Shown here: piece after piece, positions 7,218 through 15,166 of the stretch
Layout: every line of letters begins with the position of its first letter
Numbering within the stretch: the stretch's first letter is position 1
Source of the DNA: Hydrogenophaga sp.
GTDB lineage: Bacteria; Pseudomonadota; Gammaproteobacteria; Burkholderiales; Burkholderiaceae_C
Length of the DNA stretch: 32,214 bases
NCBI RefSeq assembly: GCF_019264445.1
Contig: NZ_JAHVAB010000007.1
Span: 1-32,214, forward strand
Reading direction: 5' to 3'
The notes under the pieces: generated by a model
Told to the model about the DNA's origin: nothing
Database searches by the model: none
The model's input: the letters and a program-made list of their open reading frames with translations, nothing else
Position numbers and translations under genes: made by a program

Positions 7218-8312
7218 TCAGAAGCACACCAGAAAACACATGATCTGGGACTTGTCCAGCGTCACCTCGATCGTCTGGCCATCGGCGGGAACGACCACGC
7301 GTTTCTCGAACGTGAGCCCCTGCTGGTAGGCATACGTCCCCACCGTGATCTGTGCGTTGGAACCGATGTAGTTGCCACCCACAAACACGTCGGTGCGGCC
7401 GATCACTTCTTCCTGGTTGACGGTTTTTTCATAGGAGTAGTCGGCGATCAACAGGTATTCGCCTGCGGGCATGTTGGTGAACATGAAGCCGCCTTGATCG
7501 TCCAGCACCTTCGTGCGCAGGAAGTGCTTGAGGATGTTCAGGGGAATGTGCTGGGGCATTTTCTTGTCGCGCTTGACCTGCTCGTACCAGACCTTGAACT
7601 CGTCGGTCATCCAGATCAGGCCAACGGCCTCGCTGCCCTTGGGGGGGTACTTTTTGGCCGCCAGCAAGCCGCCCTTGAAAAACGCCTGCCCTTTGATGAC
7701 GGACGTGCCCAGTGGGCGGATGTCTGCCCTGGCTTCCTTGAGGGTCTGGCCTGCGAACAGCCGGCCTTCCAGACAGTTGAACAGGCTGCCGCGCGCCAGC
7801 GCCAGACCGTCGTAGTCCAGCGCAAACACCGTGCTGCCTTCGAGCCGCAGCTGCATGTTGTGCTCGCGGTCCCGCATCGACTTCATGGTCTGGCGAAGGT
7901 CGCCTGCGGCCACCGCCAGCGCGCCTGCTGCGTCGCCGGGTTGCCGCGGCAGCAGCGTGGCACGCAGCCGCGTGGACGGCAGCGTTTGCTGCAGCAGTTC
8001 CACATGGATGTCTTTCGGGGAGGAGGTCGACGGGATGTCGGCCCCGCTGAACAGGATCACGCCGCCGGGCATTTTTCTGGTCGGGCCGAGGATGGTGAAG
8101 CCAGGCTGCCCCTTTCTGCCCGGCAGGAACTTGACCGAGCAGTTCAGGCGCGGGTGGGCGGGGTCTTCGTTCAACATCCAGGCACCGATGGCGGACCGGG
8201 ACACCAGCTTGGTGTTGTTGTCCGGGCTGCCGGGCTGGGCGGCTGCCACAGTGACCATGCTGGTCAGCAGCAGCGCCAGCTTGCTGCACGCGATGCGTTT
8301 GAGCTGATTCAT
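7218..8312 (-). CDS. Predicted exported protein with a C-terminal beta-sandwich-like domain, unknown function
   Basis: 364 residues; no family recognised with confidence. The signal peptide is MNQLKRIACSKLALLLTSMVTVAAA, cleaved before QPGSPD. The C-terminal part (about 255-350), with DDQGGFMFTNMPAGEYLLIADYSY and later beta-strand-like VVVPADGQTIEVTLDK, resembles carboxypeptidase-regulatory or Cna-B type beta-sandwich domains (a D/GGF-F-N-PAGEY pattern). It ends in the unusual hydrophobic Cys-containing tail QIMCFLVCF. The ATG at 8312 is chosen because it opens the signal peptide and has AGGA 9-10 bp upstream; the longer open frame to 8525 would overlap the kinase gene. It has its own promoter module (8350-8398) downstream of the histidine kinase gene and appears monocistronic, since a second module follows it. 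Confidence 0.8.
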   Translation of the reverse strand: MNQLKRIACSKLALLLTSMVTVAAAQPGSPDNNTKLVSRSAIGAWMLNEDPAHPRLNCSVKFLPGRKGQPGFTILGPTRKMPGGVILFSGADIPSTSSPKDIHVELLQQTLPSTRLRATLLPRQPGDAAGALAVAAGDLRQTMKSMRDREHNMQLRLEGSTVFALDYDGLALARGSLFNCLEGRLFAGQTLKEARADIRPLGTSVIKGQAFFKGGLLAAKKYPPKGSEAVGLIWMTDEFKVWYEQVKRDKKMPQHIPLNILKHFLRTKVLDDQGGFMFTNMPAGEYLLIADYSYEKTVNQEEVIGRTDVFVGGNYIGSNAQITVGTYAYQQGLTFEKRVVVPADGQTIEVTLDKSQIMCFLVCF

Positions 8313-8349
8313 TCGGGTGTGTCCTGTGGTCGCTGCGGGGGGTGCGACC

Positions 8350-8398
8350 GATGGTAGGCAGCCGTCTTTCGGGTGGGAATAGACCCGAAGGGCAGGTG
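8350..8398 (-). promoter_or_regulatory. Promoter module 2, near-identical to that at 7151-7199
   Basis: Minus-strand CCCTTCGGGTCTATTC (part of 8377-8398), a 14-nt divergent spacer, then GCTGCCTACCATC (8350-8362). TACCAT (8351-8356) is the candidate -10, giving a leader of about 32 nt before the exported-protein start at 8312. Spacing between the blocks is exactly as in module 1. It lies immediately after the hybrid kinase stop codon. The neighbouring NarL-type response regulator is the obvious candidate to bind the upstream block, but this is inference. Confidence 0.65.
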
Positions 8399-8412
8399 GG
8401 CGACGCCCGCGG

Positions 8413-10152
8413 TCAGGTGCCGAAGGTTTGACCCAGGAAGGCGCGCAGCTGCATCGGCTTGACGGGTTTGGCCAGCAGGCGCAGGTCCGCTTCCTGCGCG
8501 CGCTGCGTCTGCGCCGCGTCCACATCGCCTGACATCAGCAGCGCCGGCAGCGCGGTGCCGAGTGCGCTGCGCACGGCGAGCACGGCTTCAATGCCGCTCG
8601 CGCCGCCCGCGAGCCGCAGGTCGGCCAGCACGGCCTCGGGCTCGAACCCCTCGGCGAGCCGGGCACGCGCGCTGGTCACGTCCTCGGCCGAGCGCACTTC
8701 GCAACCCCAGGTGACCAGCAACCCGGTGAGTGCCGCGCGCGAGTCGGCGTCGTCTTCGATCACCAGCACGCGGCGCTGCGCCAGCAGCGCATCGCTGGGT
8801 GGCACGGGGGGTGCGGTGGTGGCTGGCGCGGCGTCGTGCAGCGGCAGCGAGAAGCGGAACACGCTGCCTTGCCCGAGCGTGGACTGCACCTGCACACGCA
8901 AGTCCTGCAGATCGCCCAGGCGCTTCACGGTGGCCAGACCCAGGCCGACGCCCAGGCGCCTGTCGCGCGCCGGGTTGCCCACCTGGTAGAACGCTTCGAA
9001 GATGCGCGGCAGCTCGTGCTCGGCGATGCCGATCCCGGTGTCTTCCACGCAGACTTCCGCGCGCCCCTCCAGTGCCCGGCTGCTCAGGCGTACTGCACCC
9101 CGCTCGGTGTAGCGAATGGCGTTGGACATCAGGTTGGCCAGCACGCGGGCGGTGAGGCGGCGGTCTGCCCACACCGTGAGCGCGCCGCTGTCCATCTCCA
9201 GCCTCAGGCCTTTGTGGCGGGCGGGCAGCTCGTGGGCGCGCACCACCTCGCGCAGCAGGGCGTCGAGTGCGAACAGTTCGGGTCGCGGCTCCACACCGGC
9301 CACATCCACCTGCGCGAGTTCGAGCAGTTCGTCCACGATGTGCGCCATGCTGTCCACGCATTCCACCAGCCGGGCCGGCACCTCGTCGGCGCGCGCGGCT
9401 GCGCTGCCCTGGTGGAGCGAGTGGGCGAGCAAACCCATGGCGTGCAAGGGCTGGCGCAGATCGTGGTTGGCCGCGGCAAAGAAGCGCGCCTTGGCTTCGT
9501 GCGCCTGCTCGGCGCGCTGGTTCTCCAGCCGCAGGGCCTCGATGAGCGCGGCGTTCTTGCGGCGTTCGGCCTGCGTCTGCGCCAGGGCCAGCGCCTGCCG
9601 CCGCCCGCCTTGCAGCGTGTACAGGCCGGTGGCCACCACCAGCGCCGCCATCGTCAGGTGGTAGGCGTCGGCAATCCAAACATCGCGCAAGGCCAGTGGC
9701 CCCAGCACCGACACCACAAAGGCGACGAACACCGGATAGAACGGCGGCAGGGGAACCGTGGCACCGATGGCGATCGTCGCCACGACGATGTGCAGCAGCG
9801 ACTCGACCTCTGGCGCAGCCGGCTCCGGCCAGATCAGGCTCAGCGAGCCGAGCAGCAGCCCTTGCAGCAAGATGGTGCCGAACGCCCACGCCGCCCACTG
9901 CGGCAGCCGATCGCGAGCGGGACGCAGGCGGTGGTAGCGCCGCGCCCCCACCACGCGCGCCACGCTGACCGCCACCATGGCGAGCATCCAGCCGTCGGCG
10001 GCGTCGAAGCCTTCACCGCTGCGCAAGGCCCCGTAGAGGATCAGGGCCGCCAGCGTCGTCATCAGCGCCGTCAACGATGTGAACCGGAACAGGTGGTCGA
10101 GTTGCTCGCCTTCGAGCCCCTCCAGCCAGGCGCGCAGGCGCGAGCACCGCAT
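8413..10152 (-). CDS. Hybrid sensor histidine kinase / response regulator
   Basis: Membrane sensor of 579 residues. The N-terminal 1-185 holds five or six hydrophobic helices with short loops and no large periplasmic domain, so the signal is probably sensed in or near the membrane. A short coiled linker (190-222) precedes the dimerisation and phosphoacceptor helix FFAAANHDLRQPLHAMG, with His230. The ATPase domain has N-box Asn344 (LMSNAIRYTE), G1 DTGIGIAE (371-378) and G2 GVGLGLATVK (401-410). The C-terminal receiver (about 461-577) has an acidic pair in VIEDDADS, phosphoacceptor Asp511 (AVLADLRLAGG), Ser541 and Lys562 (LAKPVKP). All catalytic residues are present. It starts at the base after the stop of the response regulator gene, so the two form an operon and probably a phosphorelay. 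The target genes are plausibly the exported-protein genes downstream. Confidence 0.93.
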   Translation of the reverse strand: MRCSRLRAWLEGLEGEQLDHLFRFTSLTALMTTLAALILYGALRSGEGFDAADGWMLAMVAVSVARVVGARRYHRLRPARDRLPQWAAWAFGTILLQGLLLGSLSLIWPEPAAPEVESLLHIVVATIAIGATVPLPPFYPVFVAFVVSVLGPLALRDVWIADAYHLTMAALVVATGLYTLQGGRRQALALAQTQAERRKNAALIEALRLENQRAEQAHEAKARFFAAANHDLRQPLHAMGLLAHSLHQGSAAARADEVPARLVECVDSMAHIVDELLELAQVDVAGVEPRPELFALDALLREVVRAHELPARHKGLRLEMDSGALTVWADRRLTARVLANLMSNAIRYTERGAVRLSSRALEGRAEVCVEDTGIGIAEHELPRIFEAFYQVGNPARDRRLGVGLGLATVKRLGDLQDLRVQVQSTLGQGSVFRFSLPLHDAAPATTAPPVPPSDALLAQRRVLVIEDDADSRAALTGLLVTWGCEVRSAEDVTSARARLAEGFEPEAVLADLRLAGGASGIEAVLAVRSALGTALPALLMSGDVDAAQTQRAQEADLRLLAKPVKPMQLRAFLGQTFGT

Positions 10153-10743
10153 CTACAGCAACCCCTGCTCGCGCGCCCGCACCAGCAGGTGGGTGCGGTT
10201 GCTGGCGCCCAGCGCTTCGAGCAGCGCCGTGACGTGCAGCTTCACCGTGCGCTCGGCAATGCCCAGCTCTTGCGCAATGCGCTTGTTGGGGTGACCCAGC
10301 GCCACCAGCGTCAGCACCTCCAGTTGACGCGCCGTGGCCCCGGCCTTGACGGGCAGGGCGGCATGGTCAAACACCACGTCGCCGTGGGCCACCCGTTGCA
10401 GCCCGGTCACCAGCGCCGCAATCGATGCCGACTTGCCCAGGAAGCCGCTCGCGCCGGCCGCACGCGCGCGCTGCGCCAGCGCCGGGTCTTCATCGCCAGA
10501 GATCAGCACGCGCGCCACCATGGGGAACCGCTCGCCGAAATGGCGCAGCCCGGCCAGCCCGTCGGTGTTGCCCAGCCGGTAGTCCATCAACACGATGTCG
10601 AGGTCGGGTCGGGCCGCTGCGTGGGCCAGTCCTTCCTGGAGGGTGGCCGCGGTGAGCACTTCGACACCGGCCGCCGCCTGGCTCAAGGCGTGGGCGAATC
10701 CCACGCTGAACAGGGGATGGTCGTCAATCAGCAGCAGCTTCAT
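10153..10743 (-). CDS. NarL/FixJ-type response regulator (receiver plus LuxR HTH)
   Basis: 196 residues, typical for the family. The receiver domain (1-120) begins MKLLLIDDHPLFSVGF and has the acidic pair Asp7/Asp8, phosphoacceptor Asp54 (VLMDYRLG), Ser82 region (LISGDED) and Lys104 (FLGKSAS). The C-terminal LuxR-type HTH (137-196) reads TARQLEVLTLVALGHPNKRIAQ with recognition helix AERTVKLHVTALLEALG. The ATG at 10743 opens directly with the receiver; a GTG at 10764 in the same frame would add seven residues with no better ribosome-binding site. It is immediately followed by the hybrid kinase gene, which should be its partner. Confidence 0.93.
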   Translation of the reverse strand: MKLLLIDDHPLFSVGFAHALSQAAAGVEVLTAATLQEGLAHAAARPDLDIVLMDYRLGNTDGLAGLRHFGERFPMVARVLISGDEDPALAQRARAAGASGFLGKSASIAALVTGLQRVAHGDVVFDHAALPVKAGATARQLEVLTLVALGHPNKRIAQELGIAERTVKLHVTALLEALGASNRTHLLVRAREQGLL

Positions 10744-10814
10744 CGGCGAGACTGTAGCGGACACCGAAACGGCTGCAGGGTGGCGACTTCACGCGACCTG
10801 GCCGCGCGCGAACC

Positions 10815-12011
10815 TCAGCCGCCGCGCAGCGCCTTCAGCAGCTTCTGCCCGGCGCGCCCGGTGGCCTCCTGGCCCATGCGCGTCTGCTCGGCGCGGATCG
10901 CCACGCGGCTCTTGTCGCCCAGCATGCCGTCCACCTCGCCGATGTCGTGGCCGCGTGCGATCAGCAGCGTCTGCACTTCGCGGCGCTCTGCGCGCGAGAG
11001 GCCCGGGTCGTCGGTGGGCCACGGCGTGACGAAAGGCCCACCACCACGCAGGCGGTCCGAGAGGTGGGCAATGGCCAGGCCGTAGCTTTCGGCCGCGTTG
11101 TAGCTGTAGATGGCGTCGAAGTTGCGCAGCACCAGAAACGCCGGGCCTTGCGGACCGGCCGGTGTGAGCAGGCCTGCGCTGCCCATGGCCGGGAGCGCGG
11201 TGCCGTCCACGCGCCGCACACCGCGCGCGGCCCAGTCGTCCATGGTGCGTTTGGTGCGGCGGCCTTCGTTGCTGGTGTTGAAGCCCGACGGCAGCTTGAC
11301 CTCGAACCCCCAGGTCTGGCCGGTCTGCCAGCCGGCCTTGGCCAGGAAGTTGGCCGTGGACGCGAGTGCATCGGGTGTGCTGTCCATCAGGTTGGCTTTG
11401 CCGTCGCCATCGAAGTCCACGGCGAGGCGCTCGAAGGTGCTGGGCATGAACTGCGTGTGTCCAAAGGCCCCGGCCCACGAGCCCACCAGGCGCTCGGGCG
11501 CGATGTGCCCGGCCTGCAGGATGCGCAGCGTGGCGTAGAACTCGGTGCGGAAGTACGCCTGGCGCCGGCCAAAGCACGAGAGCGTGCCGAGCGACTGCAC
11601 CAGCGGCGACTTGCCGAAGGTCTGGCCGAAGTTGCTCTCGACCCCCCACACCGCGACCACCGTGGCCGGGTCCACGCCATAGCGCTCGCTCACGCGCGCC
11701 AGGGTGTCGGCATGCTGGGCCAGCAGGGCGCGGCCTTCGGCCACGCGCTGGTCGTCGACCAGCCCCGCGAGGTAGTCCCAGATGGCGGTGCGGAACTCGG
11801 GCTGGAAGTTCAGCTTGTCGATCACGCTCATGTCGGGCTGCAGGCCCAGCGTGTGCTGCGTGAAGGTGGCGTCGCTCACGCCCACGGCGCGTGCGGGGGC
11901 TCGCAGGGTGTTCAGGCAGGTTTCGAATTCGCTGGTGGGGGTCTGGGCCTGTGCAGGCGCGGCCATCAGCAGGCTGGCGGACAAAAGCAGGAGGGGAGCG
12001 GGCGATGTCAT
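10815..12011 (-). CDS. Lytic murein transglycosylase (MltB-like catalytic domain plus C-terminal peptidoglycan-binding domain)
   Basis: Periplasmic enzyme that cleaves the MurNAc-GlcNAc bond of peptidoglycan with formation of 1,6-anhydro-MurNAc. It has 398 residues and a signal peptide MTSPAPLLLLSASLLMAAPAQA. The SLT-like domain (about 25-320) carries catalytic Glu125 in VVAVWGVESNFGQ, followed by family motifs GSWAGAFGHTQFMPSTF and VDFDGDGKANLMDS, and the Tyr-containing YSYNAAESYGLAIAHL. The C-terminal domain (about 335-398), with QTLLIARGHDIGEVDGMLGDKSRVAIR, is a PG_binding_1 module. The start at 12011 is chosen because it opens the signal peptide. The gene lies 31 bp after the MBL-fold gene; a T-run follows that stop but no hairpin precedes it, so read-through is likely. 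Confidence 0.93.
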   Translation of the reverse strand: MTSPAPLLLLSASLLMAAPAQAQTPTSEFETCLNTLRAPARAVGVSDATFTQHTLGLQPDMSVIDKLNFQPEFRTAIWDYLAGLVDDQRVAEGRALLAQHADTLARVSERYGVDPATVVAVWGVESNFGQTFGKSPLVQSLGTLSCFGRRQAYFRTEFYATLRILQAGHIAPERLVGSWAGAFGHTQFMPSTFERLAVDFDGDGKANLMDSTPDALASTANFLAKAGWQTGQTWGFEVKLPSGFNTSNEGRRTKRTMDDWAARGVRRVDGTALPAMGSAGLLTPAGPQGPAFLVLRNFDAIYSYNAAESYGLAIAHLSDRLRGGGPFVTPWPTDDPGLSRAERREVQTLLIARGHDIGEVDGMLGDKSRVAIRAEQTRMGQEATGRAGQKLLKALRGG

Positions 12012-12042
12012 GCAGGTGAGGGTCGGGATACACAAAAAAAGT

Positions 12043-13407
12043 TCAAGCGGGCCAGGTGCTGCCGTGTTCGGGCACCAGCGCCTGCCAGTGCAGCTCGGTC
12101 TGGATGCGGCGGCGCATCTGGTCTGCGGCGTCCATGTCGCCATGCGTCACGAACACGCACTGAGGCGGGCGCGGGAGCGCGCGAAGCCACGCCATGAGCT
12201 GGTGCGCGTCGGCATGTGCAGAGGCCGATGCGAGCTGCACGACCTCGGCGCGAACGGGCAGGTCTTGCCCGTGGATGCGCAACGTGGTGCCGCCGTTGGC
12301 GAGTGTGGCGCCGCGTGTGCCCGGCGCCTGGTAGCCGGTGAGCAGCACCATGTTGCGGTGGTCGCCCAGGTGCTGGGCCAGGTGGTGCAGCACGCGCCCG
12401 CCCGTGGCCATGCCGCTGGCGGCCAGGATGACCTTGGGGCCGTGCTGCCGCGCAATCGCCTTGGACTCTTCCACGCTGCGCGTCATGTGCGCCACCTCGG
12501 CCATGTCGCGGCACTGCGCGGCGTCCAGCCGGTGTTCGCCCACGTGGCGCGCAAACAGCTCGGTGCTGTGGATGGCCATGGGGCTGTCCAGGTAGATGGG
12601 CAGGCCCTGCGGCAGCGCGTCGGCGGCCTTGAGCTGCGCGATGGCATGCAGCAGCGCCTGGGCGCGCCCGACCGCAAACACCGGCACCACCGCCGTGCCG
12701 CCGCGCGCGGCCACGCGCTGCAGGGCGGGGCCCAGTTCGGCAAGCAGGTCTTCGTTCGGGTGCTCGCGGTCGCCGTAGGTGGATTCGCAGACGACCACGT
12801 TGGCCTCGGGCGGCGCGTCGGGGGCGAGCATGAGCAGGTCGTCAGGACGGCCGAGATCGCCCGAGAACAGGATGCGCCGCCCCGCCACCTCCAGCAACAG
12901 GCTGGCGGCGCCCAGGATGTGGCCAGCGCCGCTGAAGCGGGCGGTCCAGCCTGGCAGGGGCTCGAAGGCGCGGTGCATGGGCACGGTGTGCAGCCGCTGG
13001 AGGCTGCGCATGGCGTCGGCCACGGTGTAGAGCGGCAGCGCGGGCGCGTGCCGCGAAAAGCCCTTGCGGTTGGCGAAGGCGGCGTCTTCTTCCTGGATGT
13101 GGCCGCTGTCGGGCAGCAGGAGCTGTGCGAGATCGCGCGTGGCCGGTGTGGTCCACACACGGCCTTGAAAGCCTTCGCGGGCAAGCACGGGCAGGTAACC
13201 GCTGTGATCGAGGTGCGCATGCGTGAGCACGACTGCACCCACCTGGTCGGGGGGCACTGGCAAGGGGTCGCGGTTGCGCAGGCGCAGCTGCTTGTAGCCC
13301 TGGAACAGACCGCAGTCCACCAGCAGGCGCTGGTCGTCGTGTTCCACCAGGTATTTGGAGCCGGTCACGGTGCCGGCTCCGCCCAGAAAGCGGATGTGAA
13401 CGCTCAT
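12043..13407 (-). CDS. MBL-fold / beta-CASP ribonuclease-like protein
   Basis: 454 residues of the metallo-beta-lactamase superfamily with a beta-CASP insertion, the architecture of CPSF73/YsgF-type RNA-processing enzymes. The N-terminal MBL strand is IRFLGGAGTVTGSKYLVE, and the zinc ligands are THAHLDH (His63, His65, Asp67, His68) with later GAGHILGAASLLLEVAG and FSGDLGR. The beta-CASP region (about 210-370) includes CESTYGDREH, VVPVFAVGRAQALLHAI, ILAASGMATGGRVLHHL and the C-terminal SASAHADAHQLMAWL and FVTHGD motifs, which supply further zinc ligands. All active-site motifs appear intact, so it should be a catalytically competent zinc hydrolase. The RNA substrate is unknown. It follows the ZIP transporter gene by 35 bp in the same orientation. 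Confidence 0.92.
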   Translation of the reverse strand: MSVHIRFLGGAGTVTGSKYLVEHDDQRLLVDCGLFQGYKQLRLRNRDPLPVPPDQVGAVVLTHAHLDHSGYLPVLAREGFQGRVWTTPATRDLAQLLLPDSGHIQEEDAAFANRKGFSRHAPALPLYTVADAMRSLQRLHTVPMHRAFEPLPGWTARFSGAGHILGAASLLLEVAGRRILFSGDLGRPDDLLMLAPDAPPEANVVVCESTYGDREHPNEDLLAELGPALQRVAARGGTAVVPVFAVGRAQALLHAIAQLKAADALPQGLPIYLDSPMAIHSTELFARHVGEHRLDAAQCRDMAEVAHMTRSVEESKAIARQHGPKVILAASGMATGGRVLHHLAQHLGDHRNMVLLTGYQAPGTRGATLANGGTTLRIHGQDLPVRAEVVQLASASAHADAHQLMAWLRALPRPPQCVFVTHGDMDAADQMRRRIQTELHWQALVPEHGSTWPA

Positions 13408-13442
13408 GCGGGCGATCTTACGCGCCGCACCTGCGCGCGCAC

Positions 13443-14438
13443 TCAGTTGAGCGCGGCGTCGAGTAACAGCATGAACACGAAGCCCGCGAGCAGCGTGCCG
13501 GTGGCCAGCGTCTCGTGGCCATTGCGGTGCGTCTCCGGAATGATCTCGTGGCTCACCACGAAGAGCATGGCACCGGCCGCCAGCGCCAGGCCCAGCGGGT
13601 AGAACGCAGGCACGCTGCCCAGCACAGCCACGCCCAGGATGGCGCCGAGCGGCTCGGCCAGGCCGGTGAGCGCGGCCACCGCCCAGGCCTGCGCGGCGCT
13701 GCGGCCCAGCGTGCGCAGCGCCATGGCCACGATGAGTCCTTCAGGCATGTTTTGCAGGCCAATGGCCAGCGCCACCGAGGCGCCGGCTTGTGCGCCTGCG
13801 CCGTCTTGCGGGCCGGCGTAGGCGGCACCCACGGCCAGGCCCTCGGGCACGTTGTGAATGAGGATGGCCAGCACCATGAGCCTGGCCGCGTGCACCGCGC
13901 TGGCCGTGTGCGTCACCGCGTGGCCGGCGGCGGCGGGAGGCAGCACGGCGTGTTCGTGCGGCGTGAACCGGTCCACCGCGAGCATGAGCGCCATGCCCAG
14001 CGCCAGGCCCACGCCGCTGAGCGCCGCCGCTCCCGTGCGACCGGCGTCCAGCAAGGCCTCGCCTGCAGACAGAGACGGCAGCAGCAAGGCAAAGATGGCG
14101 GCCGCGAGCATCACGCCAGCGGAGAACGAGAGCAGCGCGGCCTCCTGCAGCTTGCCCACGCGCTGCACCAGAAACACCGGCAGCGCGCCCACGGAAGTGG
14201 CCACCGCCGCCAGCAGCGAGGCTTGCACGCCAGCGGCCATGGCGCTGCCGTGTTCGGCCGCGTCCCACCACGCCCGGGTGGGCGCCCAGAAGGTGCTCAG
14301 CGAGGCCAGGCCGGCCATCAGCAGCAGGCCGGTGCCCAACGCAAGCAGGGCGGTGCGCAAGGCGTGCGGCGGCAGGGGCAGCTCCATCTGCTGCACCTGC
14401 GCCCAGACGGGGCGGACTTGTCGGATCAGTTCAGTCAT
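13443..14438 (-). CDS. ZIP family divalent metal transporter (GufA-like)
   Basis: Inner-membrane uptake protein for zinc or related divalent metals, 331 residues. After a cytoplasmic start it has about eight or nine helices. The metal-site motifs of the family are present: ILIHNVPEGLAVGA (His195, Asn196, Glu199), GLQNMPEGLIVAMA (Gln229, Asn230, Glu233) and VVSHEIIPETH (His297, Glu298, Glu302). The cytoplasmic loop between TM3 and TM4 is His-rich (FTPHEHAV, GHAVTHT, VHAAR), common in ZIP proteins. The ATG at 14438 follows a CAGGAG with 9-bp spacing; the longer frame to 14549 adds unlikely residues. A 19-bp palindrome lies 35-53 bp upstream and may be its operator. Metal preference is inferred. 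Confidence 0.92.
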   Translation of the reverse strand: MTELIRQVRPVWAQVQQMELPLPPHALRTALLALGTGLLLMAGLASLSTFWAPTRAWWDAAEHGSAMAAGVQASLLAAVATSVGALPVFLVQRVGKLQEAALLSFSAGVMLAAAIFALLLPSLSAGEALLDAGRTGAAALSGVGLALGMALMLAVDRFTPHEHAVLPPAAAGHAVTHTASAVHAARLMVLAILIHNVPEGLAVGAAYAGPQDGAGAQAGASVALAIGLQNMPEGLIVAMALRTLGRSAAQAWAVAALTGLAEPLGAILGVAVLGSVPAFYPLGLALAAGAMLFVVSHEIIPETHRNGHETLATGTLLAGFVFMLLLDAALN

Positions 14439-14472
14439 GGCGGCAAGCTCCTGGGGCAATCGAAAGAAGCCC

Positions 14473-14491
14473 ATAGTTTGGCAAAAACTAT
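14473..14491. promoter_or_regulatory. AT-rich palindrome in the ZIP / CMD divergent promoter region
   Basis: ATAGTTT-GGCAA-AAACTAT is a perfect 7+5+7 inverted repeat. It stands out as AT-rich in GC-rich surroundings and lies 35 bp upstream of the ZIP transporter start codon. Two ATCGAT copies (14490-14495 and 14504-14509) adjoin it. Shape and position fit a dimeric repressor or activator site. It does not match the Zur consensus I know. Nothing else was recognised in the 234-bp gap apart from the GAAGGA ribosome-binding site of the next gene. Confidence 0.45.
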
Positions 14492-14672
14492 CGATACGGG
14501 CCAATCGATGTTGGCAATGAGGGGCATAGGTGGGGCGCCTCGCACCCATGGCAAACGCCGTGCTGCGCGCATCGGAGCCGCGGCACTGTCACAGCGCGTT
14601 CTTGTCAAACGTCTTGTGAGCAGGAGGTCTATTTCGGCCTTCACAACTATTGACCCTGAAGGAATCTGATCC

Positions 14673-15122
14673 ATGAATCGCGCTGTCTGGTTTCAAGCAT
14701 CTCCCGAGGGTGCGAAGGCCATTGGATCGCTGCACCACTTCGTCACCCAAGGCACTGGCCTGCCGAGCCTATTGATTCATCTGGTCTTCTTGCGCGTTTC
14801 ACAGATCAATGGCTGTGCGCATTGCATCGACATTCATGCGCGTGATCTGCTGGCAGAAGGGATGTCGGTTGAAAAGTTGGTGCTCATTCCTGTGTGGCAT
14901 GAGGCTGGGCACCTGTTCTCTGAGCAGGAGCGCGCTGCGTTGGCGTGGTGCGAAGAGGTGACGCTGGTGAGCGAGACTCACGCCTCGGACGAGGCCTACT
15001 CGGCCGCATTGAGCGCGTTTGGCGAGAAGGATTTGGTCGAGCTGACGCTCACGATTGCCGCCATGAATGCCATCAATCGCATGGGCATCAGCTTCCGCAT
15101 GAAGCCCCGCGCCAAGTCCTGA
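14673..15122 (+). CDS. Carboxymuconolactone decarboxylase / AhpD-like family protein
   Basis: 149 residues, all-helical CMD-family protein. The AhpD-type redox signature is visible: INGCAHCIDIHARDLL contains Cys48-x-x-Cys51 and His55, so a peroxidase-linked disulfide reductase role is more likely than decarboxylation. The family helix LTLTIAAMNAINRMGISFR closes the domain. AAGGA lies 9 bp upstream of the ATG. By eye this gene is markedly less GC-rich than its neighbours and uses codons rare around it (TCT, TTG, ATT, CAA), suggesting recent acquisition. It is divergent from the ZIP gene and convergent with the LysE-type gene, so it is probably transcribed alone. Confidence 0.9.
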   Translation: MNRAVWFQASPEGAKAIGSLHHFVTQGTGLPSLLIHLVFLRVSQINGCAHCIDIHARDLLAEGMSVEKLVLIPVWHEAGHLFSEQERAALAWCEEVTLVSETHASDEAYSAALSAFGEKDLVELTLTIAAMNAINRMGISFRMKPRAKS

Positions 15123-15166
15123 AGCTGCGGCTCGATCCGCAACGCAACATCAATCCCGGGTTTGCA

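Noticed and set aside
12024..12045. Terminator after the MBL-fold gene (T-run on the minus strand)
   Set aside because: A run of seven T follows the stop codon but no hairpin precedes it.
14490..14509. Two ATCGAT copies as a direct-repeat operator
   Set aside because: Six-base palindromes 14 nt apart are weak evidence on their own; noted only as part of the palindrome region.
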